DNA of 64,000 nucleotides from Propionibacteriales bacterium (lineage in GTDB: Bacteria > Actinomycetota > Actinomycetes > Propionibacteriales > Nocardioidaceae): assembly GCA_026392465.1 (NCBI GenBank), contig JAPLCA010000030.1, forward strand, positions 388,820 through 452,819, given 5' to 3'. The notes under the pieces were generated by a model, which was not told the origin of the DNA, did not search any database, and saw only the letters and a list, made by a program, of their open reading frames with translations. The position numbers and the translations under genes are program-made. Every line of letters starts with the position of its first letter. The first letter of the stretch is position 1. This document shows, piece by piece, positions 49,809 to 58,894 of the stretch.

Positions 49809-51848
49809 GTGACGGTCACGCGTGATGATGCGCTCGTCGGTCGCGTCCTCGACGGTCGGTACCGGGTGGCGGAGCGGATCGCGCGGGGCGGCATGGCCAG
49901 CGTCTTCCTCGGGCACGACGAACGACTCGACCGCCCGGTGGCCGTCAAGGTCATGCACGCCGGACTCGGCGACGACGAGGAGTTCTCGCAGCGGTTCGAG
50001 CGGGAGGCGCGTGCAGCGGCCAAGCTCAACCACCGCGGGGTCGTGGCCGTCTTCGACCAGGGCCGCGACGGTGACATCACCTACCTGGTCATGGAGTACG
50101 TGCCCGGGCGCACCCTGCGCGACGTCATGCGCGAGGAGGCACCCATGCGTCCACTCCGGGCGCTGCGTCTCCTGGCCGACGTGCTGACGGCGCTGTCCGC
50201 GGCGCACCGTGCGCACCTGGTGCACCGCGACGTGAAGCCCGAGAACGTGCTCATCACGCCCGACGGCGAGGTGAAGGTCGCCGACTTCGGCCTCGCCCGC
50301 GCCGTCAGCGCCGCGACCACCGCCACGGGCGGCACGCTGATCGGCACGGTCTCCTACCTCGCCCCCGAGATCGTCGTCAACGAGGGCGCCGACGCCCGTT
50401 CCGACGTGTACGCGTGCGGAGCCCTGCTGTACGAGATGCTCACCGGCGTCAAGCCGCACACCGGCGACTCGCCCATCCAGGTGGCCTACAAGCACGTCCA
50501 CGAGGACGTCGCGCCGCCGTCGCTGCTGCGCCCGGAGCTGCCGCCCTACGTCGACGCGCTCGTCGCACGCGCCACCGTCCGCGACCGCACGCAGCGCTCG
50601 CAGGACGCCGGGGTGCTGCTGCGGCAGGTCCGGCTCGTCGAGCGGGCCCTCGTGGAGGGCCTGGCCGACGACCCCGACCTCACCGCCGACCTGCTGCCGC
50701 GCACCACGGCCCCCGACGACGAGCCGACCCGTCCGGTCGTCCTCGAGCACGATTACCCCGACGGTGCGCTGTCGGGGCCGATGTCGCCGGCGGCGGCCAC
50801 GGCCCTCGACGACGACGGTGGCGAGACCGTCCTCGTCGACCGCGAGACCGGCGAGGTCGTCGCCCGCGCGGAGCCGACGATGCGCTGGAGCAGCGACACG
50901 TGGTCGCGCACCCCCGCTGCCGCAGCGGCTCCCCCGCCGCAGGAGCCGCCGGTCCGCACGCGCGACGACCGCGCGCGGCGACGCGGCCGGCTGCTGCTGG
51001 TGGCCACGCTCCTCGCGGCGCTCGTCGCGGCCGGTGCCGGCTACTGGCTGGGCTTCGGCCGCTACGAGACCGTGCCGCAGCTGGTCGGCCAGGCCGAGGC
51101 GCAGGCGGCCGAGGAGGCCAAGGACGCGGGCTTCAAGCTCGACGTCACGCGACGCGCCTTCTCCGAGACGAAGCCGCTCGGCACCGTCATCTCCACCAAG
51201 CCGGCCGTCGGCGAACGGCTGCTGCCCGGAGAGACGATCACCGCGGTCGTGTCCAAGGGCAAGGAGCGCTACGCCGTGCCCGACCTGTCGGGTCGGACCC
51301 TCGACGACGCCCGCGCCGCGCTCGAGCGACGCAACCTGCAGGCGGGCGACGTCACCGAGCGGTACGACGAGACCGTCCCCCAGGGGCAGGTCGTCGCCGT
51401 CTCCGGCGTCAAGGTCGGCCAGCAGGTCCGGCGCGGCACCGTCGTCGACCTCGTGGTCAGCCGGGGCCGCGAGCCGATCCAGGTGCCCGACCAGACCGGC
51501 CGCACCCGTCAGGAGGCACGTGCGGCGCTGGAGGAGGCGTCGTTCGCCGTCACGGTGCGCGAGTCCTTCTCCGACGACGTCCCGAAGGACCGCGTCATCA
51601 GCCAGTCGCCGAAGGACGGGACCCTGTTCCGCGGCGACACCGTCACGATCGAGGTCTCCAAGGGCCCGGAGTCGGTCGACGTGCCCGACGTGCTCGGTCG
51701 GCCGCGCGACGAGGCCGTGAAGGCCCTCGAGGAGGCCGGCTTCGAGGTCGACGTGCGCAACCGCATCCCCGGCTCCGACCGCGTGGTCTTCCAGGACCCG
51801 GGCTCGGGCAAGGCCAAGGTCGGCTCGACCGTCGTCATCTACGTCTGA
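49809..51848 (+). CDS. pknL: Serine/threonine protein kinase with four PASTA domains (PknL-like)
   Basis: Kinase core VHRDVKPENVLITPDGEVKVADFGLAR; one TM; PASTA units starting VPQLVG, VPDLSG, VPDQTG, VPDVLG; next to class II DAHP synthase as in mycobacteria. Confidence 0.93.
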   Translation: MTVTRDDALVGRVLDGRYRVAERIARGGMASVFLGHDERLDRPVAVKVMHAGLGDDEEFSQRFEREARAAAKLNHRGVVAVFDQGRDGDITYLVMEYVPGRTLRDVMREEAPMRPLRALRLLADVLTALSAAHRAHLVHRDVKPENVLITPDGEVKVADFGLARAVSAATTATGGTLIGTVSYLAPEIVVNEGADARSDVYACGALLYEMLTGVKPHTGDSPIQVAYKHVHEDVAPPSLLRPELPPYVDALVARATVRDRTQRSQDAGVLLRQVRLVERALVEGLADDPDLTADLLPRTTAPDDEPTRPVVLEHDYPDGALSGPMSPAAATALDDDGGETVLVDRETGEVVARAEPTMRWSSDTWSRTPAAAAAPPPQEPPVRTRDDRARRRGRLLLVATLLAALVAAGAGYWLGFGRYETVPQLVGQAEAQAAEEAKDAGFKLDVTRRAFSETKPLGTVISTKPAVGERLLPGETITAVVSKGKERYAVPDLSGRTLDDARAALERRNLQAGDVTERYDETVPQGQVVAVSGVKVGQQVRRGTVVDLVVSRGREPIQVPDQTGRTRQEARAALEEASFAVTVRESFSDDVPKDRVISQSPKDGTLFRGDTVTIEVSKGPESVDVPDVLGRPRDEAVKALEEAGFEVDVRNRIPGSDRVVFQDPGSGKAKVGSTVVIYV

Positions 51849-51905
51849 ACGACCGACGCCCCCGGACCTCGTCCGGGGGCGTCGGTGTCGGCAGCAGCCG
51901 CGGGA

Positions 51906-53240
51906 TCAGCGCTGGTGCAGCATGTCGGCCACGAGGAAGGCCAGCTCGAGCGACTGCTCGCGGTTGAGGCGCGGGTCGCACAGCGTCTCGTAGCGCGTGG
52001 CGAGGTCCTCGGCCGAGACCCGTCGACCGCCGCCGACGCACTCGGTGACGTCGTCGCCCGTCAGCTCCACGTGGATGCCGCCGGGCCACGTGCCGAGCGC
52101 GCGGTGCACCTCGAAGAAGCCGCGGGTCTCGTCGATGACGTCGTCGAACTCGCGGGTCTTGTAGCCCGTGGAGGCCTCGAAGGTGTTGCCGTGCATGGGG
52201 TCGCAGACCCACGCGACCTCGAGCCCGGCGGCGGTCACCTTCTCGACCAGCGGCGGGAGGAGGTCGCGGATCTTGTCGGCACCGAAGCGGGTGATGAACG
52301 TGATCCGACCCGGCTCGCGCTCGGGGTTGAGCTTCTCGTACAGCGCGATCGCGTCGTCGGCCGACGTGGTCGGGCCGAGCTTGACCCCGATCGGGTTCGC
52401 GATGTGGCTCAGCAGCTCCACGTGCGCACCGTCGAGCTGACGCGTGCGCTCGCCGATCCAGACGAAGTGGCTGGACACGTCGTACGAGCGCTGGGTGCGC
52501 GAGTCGACACGCGTGAGCGCGTGCTCGTACTCGAGGATGAGCGCCTCGTGGGAGGAGTAGAAGTCGACGGAGCGGAACGCGTCGGGCTCCACGCCGATGG
52601 CGTCCATGAACGCGAGGGCGCGGTCGATCTCGCCGCCCACCTGCTCGTAGCTGACGCCCACCGGGCTGTTCTTGACGAAGTCCTTGTTCCACTCGTGCAT
52701 CTGCCGCAGGTCGGCGTAGCCGCCCGTGGTGAAGGCGCGCGCGAGGTTCAGCGTGGCGCTCGACGCGTGGTAGACGTCGACGAGACGCTGCGGGTCGTGC
52801 ACGCGCGACTCCGGCGTGAAGTCGAACCCGTTCACGGCGTCGCCGCGGTAGGCCGGCAGCGTGACGCCGTCACGGGTCTCGGTGTCGCGGGAGCGCGGCT
52901 TGGCGTACTGCCCGGCGAGCCGGCCGACCTTGACCACGGGGACGCTGGCGGCGTACGTCAGGACGACGGCCATCGACAGCAGCACCCGCAGCTTGTTGCG
53001 CACGTTCTCCGCGGTGACGCCCTCGAAGGTCTCGGCGCAGTCACCACCCTGGAGCAGGAACGCCTCGCCGCGGGCCACCGCGGCCATGCGGTCGCGCAGG
53101 TCGTCGCACTCGCCGGCAAAGACCAGCGGCGGCATCCGGCGCAGCTGCTCGAGCGCGCGCTCGCGGGCAGCGGGGTCGGCGTAGGTGGGCTGCTGGGCAG
53201 CTCCCATCGCGTGCAGGTCGTCGAGGCTCGGAATGCTCAC
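51906..53240 (-). CDS. aroG: Class II 3-deoxy-7-phosphoheptulonate synthase
   Basis: QPTYADPAARERALEQLRRMPPLVFAGECDDLRDRMAAVARGEAFLLQGGDCAETF; GTG start. Confidence 0.97.
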   Translation of the reverse strand: MSIPSLDDLHAMGAAQQPTYADPAARERALEQLRRMPPLVFAGECDDLRDRMAAVARGEAFLLQGGDCAETFEGVTAENVRNKLRVLLSMAVVLTYAASVPVVKVGRLAGQYAKPRSRDTETRDGVTLPAYRGDAVNGFDFTPESRVHDPQRLVDVYHASSATLNLARAFTTGGYADLRQMHEWNKDFVKNSPVGVSYEQVGGEIDRALAFMDAIGVEPDAFRSVDFYSSHEALILEYEHALTRVDSRTQRSYDVSSHFVWIGERTRQLDGAHVELLSHIANPIGVKLGPTTSADDAIALYEKLNPEREPGRITFITRFGADKIRDLLPPLVEKVTAAGLEVAWVCDPMHGNTFEASTGYKTREFDDVIDETRGFFEVHRALGTWPGGIHVELTGDDVTECVGGGRRVSAEDLATRYETLCDPRLNREQSLELAFLVADMLHQR

Positions 53241-53354
53241 CAGGAGAGTCTAGTGCGGCTCCCCTGCCGCCTCGAAACCCGTCCAGCGAGAGGCGCCCGG
53301 GACACGGGCGCTCGGCACAGGCTGTCCGGCACAGGCTGTCCGGCAGGGGCCGGC

Positions 53355-53870
53355 TCACCAGTGCAGCGTGCCGGGCGCGCCCTTGAACGGTCCGCCGACG
53401 CGCGAGGTGATCCAGCCACCGTAGAAGTCGCCGTCCTGGGCCTGCACGACCTCGCCGTCGACGGTGCAGCGGTCCATCCGCGCGGGGTACAGCGCCACGT
53501 GGTCCAGCAGCACCTCGTACCCCGCGGTCGGCGCGGGGTAGGTCCACGCGCCCGCGGGCACCACCCGGTCGCCGGCCACGAGGTCGAAGTACGCCGCCTC
53601 CCCCTTGTACTCGCACCACGTCCGACGGGCGACAGGTCTCAGGACGCCGTCACGCACGTCGGCGACCGGCAGGTAGTACGTGGGCGGGTGGCTCGTCTCC
53701 AGCACGCGGAGGGCCGACGTGGTCCGCACGATCTCGACGCCGCCGAGCTCGACCACCACCGTCTCGGAGCTGGGGACGACGGCGGGCGGGCGCGGGTAGG
53801 ACCAGACGTCCTCGACGTCGGGCCGCCGACCCTCCTGCCGGTCCCCTGGGTGACCCTCGTGGGCGCTCAT
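53355..53870 (-). CDS. DUF427 domain protein
   Basis: TYYLPVADVRDGVLRPVARRTWCEYKGEAAYFDLVAGDRVVPAGAWTYPAP...VALYPARMDRCTVDGE. Confidence 0.92.
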   Translation of the reverse strand: MSAHEGHPGDRQEGRRPDVEDVWSYPRPPAVVPSSETVVVELGGVEIVRTTSALRVLETSHPPTYYLPVADVRDGVLRPVARRTWCEYKGEAAYFDLVAGDRVVPAGAWTYPAPTAGYEVLLDHVALYPARMDRCTVDGEVVQAQDGDFYGGWITSRVGGPFKGAPGTLHW

Positions 53871-53979
53871 GCCGGTCGTCCTCCCGTGGTCGTGGACCCG
53901 GCACGTCCCGGGCCCTGCCCCCATCGTCGTCGGCAGGCACCCGTCGCGCACGACGAGCGCAGGACGGCGGCGACGGGCG

Positions 53980-54732
53980 TCACTCCGGCTTGATCTCGTC
54001 CCAGACCTCGTCGGACTCCGCGCGCTCGGCCGTCCTCGCCGCCTCGCGCTCGGCCTCGCGGTCACGCTTCTTGGCGTCCTGCGCGTACAGGTCGACGTAC
54101 TCCTGGCCGGAGAGTCGCATGATCTCGTACATGATCTCGTCGGTGACGGCCCGCAGGATGAACCGGTCGCCCTCGAGCCCCTCGTAGCGGCTGAAGTCGA
54201 GCGGCTCCCCGAAGCGGACGCCCGGCCGTGCCATGCGGCCGAACACCTTGCCCGGCGGGGCCACGACGTCGGTGTTGATGACCGCCAGCGGGATCACCGG
54301 CACACCGGACTCGAGCGCGATGCGCGCCACGCCCGTGCGCCCGCGGTAGAGCCTGCCGTCGTGGGAGCGGGTCCCCTCGGGGTAGATCCCGCAGACCTCC
54401 CCCTCCGACAGCAGCCGCAGCTGCGTGGCGATCGCCCCCGCCGCGGCCGACCCGCTCGAACGGTCGATGGGGACCTGCCCGGCGCCGGAGAAGAACTTCT
54501 TCTGGAACCACCCCTTGATGCCGGGGGTCTCGAAGTACTCCGCCTTCGCCACGAACGTCACCCGACGCGGGATCACCAGCGGCATGAACAGCCAGTCGCT
54601 GTAGGAGAGGTGGTTGCTCGCAAGGATGACCGCACCCTCCTTGGGCACGTTCTCGGTGCCCTCGGCCCACGGCCTGAAGATCAGCTTCAGCAGCGGACCC
54701 AGGGCCAGGAACTTCAGGAACCAGTAGAACAA
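53980..54732 (-). CDS. 1-acyl-sn-glycerol-3-phosphate acyltransferase (PlsC family)
   Basis: [48 protein letters not shown]-type motif ([13 protein letters not shown]); TTG start with SD gaggagg. Confidence 0.94.
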   Translation of the reverse strand: [250 protein letters not shown]

Positions 54733-54812
54733 CGTCGCCTCCTCAGCGTCACCCGGACACTACCGCGATCCGGGGGGTGTGCGGCGGCGACACCGTGGGA
54801 GAGGATGGTTCC

Positions 54813-55610
54813 ATGAGCCCGTCCCCCTCCGTCGTGCCCGGAGCCGAGCCCTTCGCCCACGACGCCGGCCGAGTCGGTGTCCTGCTCAGCCACGGCTTCA
54901 CGGGTTCGCCCGCGTCGATGGTCGACTGGGGCCGCGACCTCGCCGAGCGCGGCTACACCGTGCGGGTGCCGCGGCTGCCGGGGCACGGCACCACCTGGCA
55001 GGAGATGAACCGCACCACCTGGCGCGACTGGTACGGCGCGCTCGACCGCGAGCTCGACGTCCTGCGGGAGCGGTGCGACGCCGTCGTCGTGGCCGGACTG
55101 TCGATGGGCGGCTGCCTGGCGCTGCGCCTGGCGGAGCAGCGCCCCGCCGACGTCGCCGGCGTCGTGCTCGTCAACCCGGCCGTCGCGTCGCGCGACCCCC
55201 GGCTCAAGGCCGTGCCGCTGCTCAAGCACGTGCTGCCGTCGATGGCCGCGATCGGCGGCGACATCAAGAAGCCCGGGGTCAGCGAGGGCGCCTACGACCG
55301 CACGCCGCTGCGCGCGCTGCACTCGATGATGCAGCTGTGGGACGACGTCCGCGGCGGGCTCGACCGCGTGCAGTCCCCCGTGCTGTTCTTCCGCTCCGTC
55401 GAGGACCACGTCGTCGACGACAGCACCCTGGCCCTCGTGCGCGAGGGCGTGCGCCCCGACCTCCTGACGGTGGTCGAGCTGACCGACAGCTACCACGTCG
55501 CGACCGTCGACCACGACGCCCCGCTGATCCGGGAGCGGTCGGCCGCGTTCGTCACGGAGATCACGGGCGGGGTCACGGGTGGGGACACGGGCGGGGCCGG
55601 CCGTGGCTGA
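54813..55610 (+). CDS. Alpha/beta hydrolase (monoacylglycerol lipase/carboxylesterase-like)
   Basis: GVLLSHGFTGSPASMVDWGRDLAERGY; GLSMGGCLALRLAEQ; ATG at 54813. Confidence 0.93.
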   Translation: MSPSPSVVPGAEPFAHDAGRVGVLLSHGFTGSPASMVDWGRDLAERGYTVRVPRLPGHGTTWQEMNRTTWRDWYGALDRELDVLRERCDAVVVAGLSMGGCLALRLAEQRPADVAGVVLVNPAVASRDPRLKAVPLLKHVLPSMAAIGGDIKKPGVSEGAYDRTPLRALHSMMQLWDDVRGGLDRVQSPVLFFRSVEDHVVDDSTLALVREGVRPDLLTVVELTDSYHVATVDHDAPLIRERSAAFVTEITGGVTGGDTGGAGRG

Positions 55611-56046
55611 GCGCGACGACGGCACTCCCGACGACGACGGCGAGGCACGGCGCGGCAGCGACCGCGACGCCTTCGACGCGATCGTCGAGCGTCTCGACCT
55701 CGACCTGCCCTTCCCTCTCGGGGTGGAGCGGCCGGTCGAGCCGGAGCCCGACCCCGAGCCGGTCGAGCTCGACGACCTGCCCGACCCCGTCGACGAGCAG
55801 TTCTACCGGAACGTGCGGCCGGGGCCCGCGCGTCCGCTGCACCGCGGGCGTGCCGCCGCATGGGCGGGCCTGGCGGGCTCGCCGCTGCTGCTCGTGCTCG
55901 CGACGGTTGGCGGCAGCTGGTTGTCGCGCCCGGTGCTGCTGGGCGCGGCGCTCACCTTCGTCGCTTCGGCGATCTACCTGATCGCGCAGCTGCCCGAACA
56001 CGGACCCGGGCAGCAGGATTGGCCGGACGACGGCGCCGCGCTGTGA
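55603..56046 (+). CDS. Hypothetical protein with acidic N-terminus and two C-terminal TM segments
   Basis: GTG start overlapping the hydrolase stop (GTGGCTGA); acidic PEPDPEPVELDDLPDPVDEQFYRNVRPG then AGLAGSPLLLVLATVGGSWL. Confidence 0.75.
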   Translation: MAERDDGTPDDDGEARRGSDRDAFDAIVERLDLDLPFPLGVERPVEPEPDPEPVELDDLPDPVDEQFYRNVRPGPARPLHRGRAAAWAGLAGSPLLLVLATVGGSWLSRPVLLGAALTFVASAIYLIAQLPEHGPGQQDWPDDGAAL

Positions 56047-56986
56047 GGCGGGCCATGTCGGCCGCACCGATGAGCCCCGCCTCAGGTCCGAGGTGGGCGC
56101 GGACGATCCGCGCCTCCGAGCGGTAGCCGCGGCCCGTCAGGGTCCGCGAGTACGCCTCGCGCGCCGGGCCGAGGAGCATCTCGCCCGCGTCGCTCACGCC
56201 GCCACCGACCACGAAGAGGCCGGGGTCGAGCGCGGCGGCGAGGTTCGCCATGCCGACGCCGAGCCAGTCGCCGACCTCGGCGATCCAGGCGACCGCCTCC
56301 TCGTCGCCGGACTCCGCCAGGGGCGTGACGTGGGCGCCCTCGACCCGCTCCGGGCCGCCGGCCGCCTCGGCCAGCCGCCGGCCGATCGGCGTGCCCTCCG
56401 CCACGGCGGCGGTGGCGCGTCGACCGAGCACGCGACCGCTCGCGTACTGCTCCCAGCAGCCGAGGTTGCCGCACTCGCAGGCGTTGCCACCCGGGACGAC
56501 CTGCATGTGCCCGAACTCCCCGGCGATCCCGAAGTGTCCGCGGTAGGGCAGGCCGTCGATGACGAGCGCCCCGCCGATGCCGGTGCCGAGCGTGATGAGG
56601 ACCAGGTCGGGCTCGTTCTGGGCCGCCCCGAAGCGCCACTCCGCCCAGCCGCTCGTGTTGGCGTCGTTGTCGACCATCACGGGCAGCATCGTGCGACGTG
56701 CGACCCGGTCACGCAGCGGCTCGTGCCGCCAGGCGAGGTGGGGCGCGAAGAGCACGGTCGACTGCGACGCGTCGACGAAGCCGGCAGCGCCGATGCCGAC
56801 GGCCTTGACCGGCAGCTCGGCACGGAACTCGGACGTGATCTCGACGATCGCGTCGAGCACCGCCTCGGGCTCCGTCGTCGGGGTCTCGCGCCGGGTGCGG
56901 GCGATGACCCGGCCGTCCTCGTCGACCACGCCGGCCGCGATCTTGGTGCCGCCGATGTCGATGCCGACGGCCAGCCTGTCCGCCAC
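55952..56986 (-). CDS. ROK family glucokinase (copy 1)
   Basis: LAVGIDIGGTKIAAGVVDEDG; GTGIGGALVIDG; CECGNLGCWEQYASG; GTG start at 56986. Confidence 0.92.
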   Translation of the reverse strand: MADRLAVGIDIGGTKIAAGVVDEDGRVIARTRRETPTTEPEAVLDAIVEITSEFRAELPVKAVGIGAAGFVDASQSTVLFAPHLAWRHEPLRDRVARRTMLPVMVDNDANTSGWAEWRFGAAQNEPDLVLITLGTGIGGALVIDGLPYRGHFGIAGEFGHMQVVPGGNACECGNLGCWEQYASGRVLGRRATAAVAEGTPIGRRLAEAAGGPERVEGAHVTPLAESGDEEAVAWIAEVGDWLGVGMANLAAALDPGLFVVGGGVSDAGEMLLGPAREAYSRTLTGRGYRSEARIVRAHLGPEAGLIGAADMARLTARRRRPANPAARVRVRAAARSGRSPKRRR

Positions 56987-56987
56987 G

Positions 56988-58007
56988 TCAGTCTCCTGTC
57001 CGGTCGGCCGAGGCCGACGTCCTGGTGGTGCGGTCGGACGCGGCGCGACCGAGGTCGGCCGCGCCCACGATGCCGGCCTCGTTGCCGAGGGTCGCGAGCC
57101 GGACCTGCGCCACACGTCGGTGGAACCGCGCGGGCAGGTGCTCCTCGAAGGCCGCCTTCACCGGACCCAGCACCAGGTCGCCGGCCGCGCCCACGCCCCC
57201 GCCGATCACGATGACGGTCGGGTCGAGGACCGCCGCGAGCGAGGCGCACCCCTCGCCGATCCAGGTGCCGAGGTCGTGCAGCAGGTCCACGCACAGGGCG
57301 TCGCCCTGCTGGGCGAGGTCGGTGACCATCGGACCGGTGATCGCCTCGACGCCGCCCGCCCGCGACACCAGGGCCGCCGCCGCGGGGTCGTCGGACGCCG
57401 CGCGCTCCCGCGCGTCGTGCACGAGGGCGCTGCCGCTCGCGTACTGCTCGAAGCAGCCGTGCTGGCCGCAGCCGCACAGCCGGCCGTCGCGTACGAGCCG
57501 CAGGTGGCCCACCTCGGCGGCGGCACCGAAGCCGCCGCGCACGAGGTCACCGTCCTGGATCACGCCGCCCCCGACGCCGGTGCCGATGGTCACGAGCAGC
57601 AGGTCGTCGGAGTCCGCGCCTGCGCCGAACCGGTACTCGCCCCACGCGGCGGAGTTGGCGTCGTTCTCGACGACCACCGGCAGGTCGAGCAGCCGCGCGA
57701 TGTCGGCGCCGAGCGGCTCGTCGCGCCAGTCGATGTTCGGCGCGAACGTCACCGTCGAGCGGTCGGCGGAGACGAAGCCCGCCGCACCCACGCCGATGCC
57801 GGCCACCGGCGCGACGGCGCGGTCGCGCAGCCGGTCGACGAGGTCGGCCACGAGGGCCGCGATCTTGCCGCCGGCCGGGGTGGGCTCGGAGACGCTCTCG
57901 AGGATCGTGCCGTCCGCGTCGACGAGGCCGGCGGCGACCTTCGTGCCGCCGATGTCGACGCCCACGCCGAGGGTCGGCGGGCGGTCCGTGCTGCGCTGAC
58001 CCGTCAT
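56988..58007 (-). CDS. ROK family glucokinase (copy 2)
   Basis: LGVGVDIGGTKVAAGLVDADG; GTGVGGGVIQDG; CGCGQHGCFEQYASG; start 58007. Confidence 0.94.
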   Translation of the reverse strand: MTGQRSTDRPPTLGVGVDIGGTKVAAGLVDADGTILESVSEPTPAGGKIAALVADLVDRLRDRAVAPVAGIGVGAAGFVSADRSTVTFAPNIDWRDEPLGADIARLLDLPVVVENDANSAAWGEYRFGAGADSDDLLLVTIGTGVGGGVIQDGDLVRGGFGAAAEVGHLRLVRDGRLCGCGQHGCFEQYASGSALVHDARERAASDDPAAAALVSRAGGVEAITGPMVTDLAQQGDALCVDLLHDLGTWIGEGCASLAAVLDPTVIVIGGGVGAAGDLVLGPVKAAFEEHLPARFHRRVAQVRLATLGNEAGIVGAADLGRAASDRTTRTSASADRTGD

Positions 58008-58363
58008 GGGCGCGTCTCCTCCTCGTCGTCGGCCGGTGCGGCCGTGCGGGTGGCGGCCTCGAAGGCGTCGCGCACCGTCCGGGCGAGGTGGAGGGCCGCC
58101 AGCGCGACCTCCTCCACCACCTCGGGGTTGTCCTTCACGAACCCGACCACCTGGCACACCGGGCACCAGCTCGTCGTGCAGACGTGCTGCGACCCGCGCC
58201 CGGCATCGGTGTGCGGGCTGTCGGTGTCGGGGGCGTCGGCGTCGGGGGCGTCGGTGTCGGGGACGTCGCGCGCGGCGCCGGCGACCGCCTCGGTGTCGAC
58301 CGCGAGCGCGCGCAGCAGCTTCAGGGTCTCCTGCCCGAGGGATCCGACCTCGTCCTCAGGCAA
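58004..58363 (-). CDS. Hypothetical protein with Asp/Pro/Thr repeat and CxxSWCPVC motif
   Basis: DTDAPDADAPDTDSPHTDAG linker then CTTSWCPVCQVVGFVKDNPEVVEEVALAALHLARTVRD. Confidence 0.8.
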   Translation of the reverse strand: MPEDEVGSLGQETLKLLRALAVDTEAVAGAARDVPDTDAPDADAPDTDSPHTDAGRGSQHVCTTSWCPVCQVVGFVKDNPEVVEEVALAALHLARTVRDAFEAATRTAAPADDEEETRP

Positions 58364-58793
58364 GGCTCTCGACCCGCTGCTTCAACCCGCTCAGCGCCGC
58401 GTCGATGATGACCTTCTCCGCCTTGCGCTTGAGCGTGCCGAGCAGGGGCACGGCCACGTCGACGGCGAGCTGGTAGGTGACCCGCGTCCCGCCGTCGACC
58501 ACGGCGAGCGCGTAGGTGCCGTCCAACGCGGTGAGGACCGTGGCCTTCTCGGCGAGACGCCACGACACGGACCGGTCGCCGTCCCAGCTGTAGAGCAGCT
58601 CGTAGGTGTCGCGGATCGGGGCCGCGTCGAGCGTGAAGCGCACGTGGTCGGCGCGCCCGTCGGCCCCCGTGGCCAGCACGTCGGCCCGGCGCACGCCCGT
58701 GGCCCACACGGGATAGGCGTCGAAGTCCGCGATGACCGCCATGACGGCGGAGGGCGCGGCATCGATGACGATGTCGCTGGTCGTGCGCGCCAT
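58356..58793 (-). CDS. SRPBCC (START/Bet v1-like) family protein
   Basis: DIVIDAAPSAVMAVIADFDAYPVWATGVRRADVL; start 58793 with SD gaggaggg. Confidence 0.92.
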   Translation of the reverse strand: MARTTSDIVIDAAPSAVMAVIADFDAYPVWATGVRRADVLATGADGRADHVRFTLDAAPIRDTYELLYSWDGDRSVSWRLAEKATVLTALDGTYALAVVDGGTRVTYQLAVDVAVPLLGTLKRKAEKVIIDAALSGLKQRVESLA

Positions 58794-58894
58794 GCAGCCC
58801 TCCTCGGTCGGTCGGATCCTCATCGTAGTGGGACGGTGCGTCGCCGCCGCCCCACGCCTCCGGTGCGGCGCCGACCGCGAGTAGCCTGCACTAC

